Source of the DNA: Blautia sp. | GTDB lineage: Bacteria > Bacillota > Clostridia > Lachnospirales > Lachnospiraceae | Direction of reading: 5' to 3' | Assembly (NCBI GenBank): GCA_017420455.1 | Contig: JAFOJB010000018.1 | Location: 1 to 6,786, forward strand | DNA length: 6,786 nucleotides | The notes under the pieces: generated by a model | What the model was told of the DNA's origin: nothing | Seen by the model: the letters and a program-made list of their open reading frames with translations, nothing else | Database searches by the model: none | Made by a program: the position numbers and the translations under genes | Shown: positions 6,002-6,786 of the stretch, in pieces | How the letters are laid out: each line of letters opens with the position of its first letter | Position numbering within the stretch: position 1 is the first letter of the stretch

Positions 6002-6601
6002 TCAGGATCTCCGGGATTTCTCCACGGCCAGGTAGCTTTCCGCCGCTTTCTCGTACTGGACGGAATGCTCGTCCATGACAGCCCGGCACCAGAGGGCGAG
6101 TTCCTTTTCCAGGCCCAGCCTTAAAGCGGTTCCTCTGCTCATATCCCAGGCGTCCAGGGTCATCTGGTTCCGTTTCTGTTCGTCGCTGGAGCTCATGACC
6201 CCGAACATTCTTTTATACTCTGCACCTCTGCAGCTGTCAAAATATCTCGCCGCCGCGTTCCGGATTTCCCAGTAAAGAGCCTTCTCCCCCGCTTCGGAAT
6301 ACTCCTCAGCCTTTGAAAACCCCAGCTGATCCAGGATCTGCAGGATCTGCCTTCTGGCTTTTTTCTGGAAAAACCGCGGCGTTTTACTGAACTGCAGGAA
6401 ATTCACGCACTGAAACAGAAAATTATCCACCTCGTGGGAAGGGTCCCTGGGATCCTCATATCTTTTTTCAAGCAGAAAACGGCGGTACCCGTTCGCTCCG
6501 TCATCCGGCTCTTCGCTGCAGAGCACAGGCAGCATCTCTTTCCGTTTTTTCGGCTCCAGCTCCCTGTAATACATATTCCATCCTGCGCTTTGCTCATACA
6601 T
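6002..6601 (-). CDS. Uncharacterised 199-residue soluble protein
   Basis: The protein is hydrophilic, rich in Glu, Lys, Arg and aromatics, with no signal peptide and no membrane segment, so it is probably cytoplasmic and largely helical. Visible landmarks are an N-terminal W/Y cluster (AGWNMYYREL, 6-15), EPDDGANGYR (31-40), an aromatic and Cys-containing helix (60-72), EAGEKALYWEIRNAAARYFDS (103-123) and DAWDM (150-154). The ATG at 6601 is the first start in its frame after an upstream stop and follows a GGAGGAGGAG tract at slightly long spacing. The length and W/Y-rich pattern remind me of a Lachnospiraceae domain-of-unknown-function family (possibly DUF6553), from memory and not checked. 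It is upstream of, and in the same direction as, the transporter operon, but the 316-base gap with a strong promoter suggests separate expression. I give no function. Confidence -1.
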   Translation of the reverse strand: MYEQSAGWNMYYRELEPKKRKEMLPVLCSEEPDDGANGYRRFLLEKRYEDPRDPSHEVDNFLFQCVNFLQFSKTPRFFQKKARRQILQILDQLGFSKAEEYSEAGEKALYWEIRNAAARYFDSCRGAEYKRMFGVMSSSDEQKRNQMTLDAWDMSRGTALRLGLEKELALWCRAVMDEHSVQYEKAAESYLAVEKSRRS

Positions 6602-6613
6602 ATCTTTGGGACT

Positions 6614-6624
6614 CTCCTCCTCCT
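6614..6624 (-). promoter_or_regulatory. Repeated ribosome binding site of the 199-residue gene
   Basis: The minus strand reads AGGAGGAGGAG, three overlapping Shine-Dalgarno registers. The nearest GAG ends 12 nt before the ATG at 6601, a little longer than the 6 to 8 nt usual elsewhere in this window. No closer start in the frame has a better site. Confidence -1.
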
Positions 6625-6673
6625 GGGATTGATCCGGAAATAAGGAACTGTCTCAATCCCTCTTCGCAAGTAT

Positions 6674-6703
6674 ATAGTAACATACATTTCTGCCGGATGT
6701 CAG
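6674..6703 (-). promoter_or_regulatory. Candidate promoter for the 199-residue gene
   Basis: On the minus strand, CTGACA (6698-6703, five of six) is followed after 18 bp by TACTAT (6674-6679, four of six), preceded by a TGT that gives an extended -10. The predicted start near 6667 would give a leader of about 66 nt. It is a reasonable but not a strong match. Confidence -1.
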
Positions 6704-6761
6704 CTGACCTGACAGCCCGGCCGGATCTGCGGGAATTTCTGTTTCATCCACGGCCTGCCTG

Positions 6762-6770
6762 TGGTATACT
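6762..6770 (+). promoter_or_regulatory. Candidate extended -10 promoter pointing out of the window
   Basis: The plus strand reads TGG then TATACT (6765-6770, five of six), an extended -10 element. The -35 region is poor (GTTTCA at 6741-6746 with an 18-bp spacer). It would drive a gene starting beyond the right edge, divergent from the 199-residue gene. There is no coding evidence inside the window to confirm it. Confidence -1.
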
Positions 6771-6786
6771 TTCCCTAAGGATCATA

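Noticed and set aside
5579..6124. 181- and 124-residue plus-strand frames across the promoter region
   Set aside because: They run through the 5' end of permease 1, the promoter and the end of the 199-residue gene, with no ribosome binding site or recognisable protein features.
6331..6350. Short direct repeat AGGATCTGC inside the 199-residue gene
   Set aside because: Two 9-bp copies encoding a repeated QIL; a small coding coincidence with no further copies.
1..6786. CRISPR array, tRNA or rRNA gene, insertion sequence, phage or defence genes
   Set aside because: I saw no regularly spaced repeats, no cloverleaf or rRNA-like sequence, no transposase-like protein or terminal inverted repeats, and no nuclease, toxin or integrase motifs on either strand.

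Overview
The window looks like chromosomal DNA from a Gram-positive, Clostridia-type bacterium, with a Lachnospiraceae-like member as my best guess. The reasons are strong AGGAGG-type ribosome binding sites, a textbook sigma-A promoter, an intrinsic terminator, GC content that looks near 50 percent by eye, and a set of short uncharacterised flanking proteins. The taxonomic placement is inference; no marker gene is present. Every gene I can support lies on the minus strand.

Region by region, in the direction of transcription (right to left): the right edge (6602-6786) holds a candidate minus-strand promoter for a 199-residue soluble protein of unknown function (6002-6601). It also holds a candidate plus-strand promoter that points out of the window. 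A 316-base gap (5686-6001) follows. It contains nested inverted repeats, a 7-bp inverted repeat that could be an operator, a near-consensus promoter (TTGACA, 17 bp, GATAAT) and a leader of about 114 nt.

That promoter drives a four-gene sugar-type ABC importer: permease 1 (4708-5685, TTG start), a double-domain ATPase of the MglA/RbsA type (3169-4689), permease 2 (2180-3157) and a periplasmic-binding-protein-like substrate-binding protein (945-2048). The first three genes are tightly packed (gaps of 18 and 11 nt). The binding-protein gene follows after 131 nt with its own strong ribosome binding site. The operon ends in a hairpin followed by a very strong intrinsic terminator (828-864).

Beyond the terminator, a separate gene starts at 666 and runs off the left edge. 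It encodes a protein with three predicted membrane segments and no recognised family. It has no stop codon inside the window, so a finder that requires complete frames would miss it.

How the genes work together: the binding protein would capture a small sugar-like ligand outside the membrane. The two permeases, each 325 residues, would form a heterodimeric channel, and the ATPase would power uptake. The substrate cannot be named from the sequence: there is no catabolic gene, sensor or regulator in the window. I see no clearly new system. The points most worth checking are the lack of a lipobox on the binding protein, the permease-first/binding-protein-last gene order, and the possible operator upstream of the promoter.
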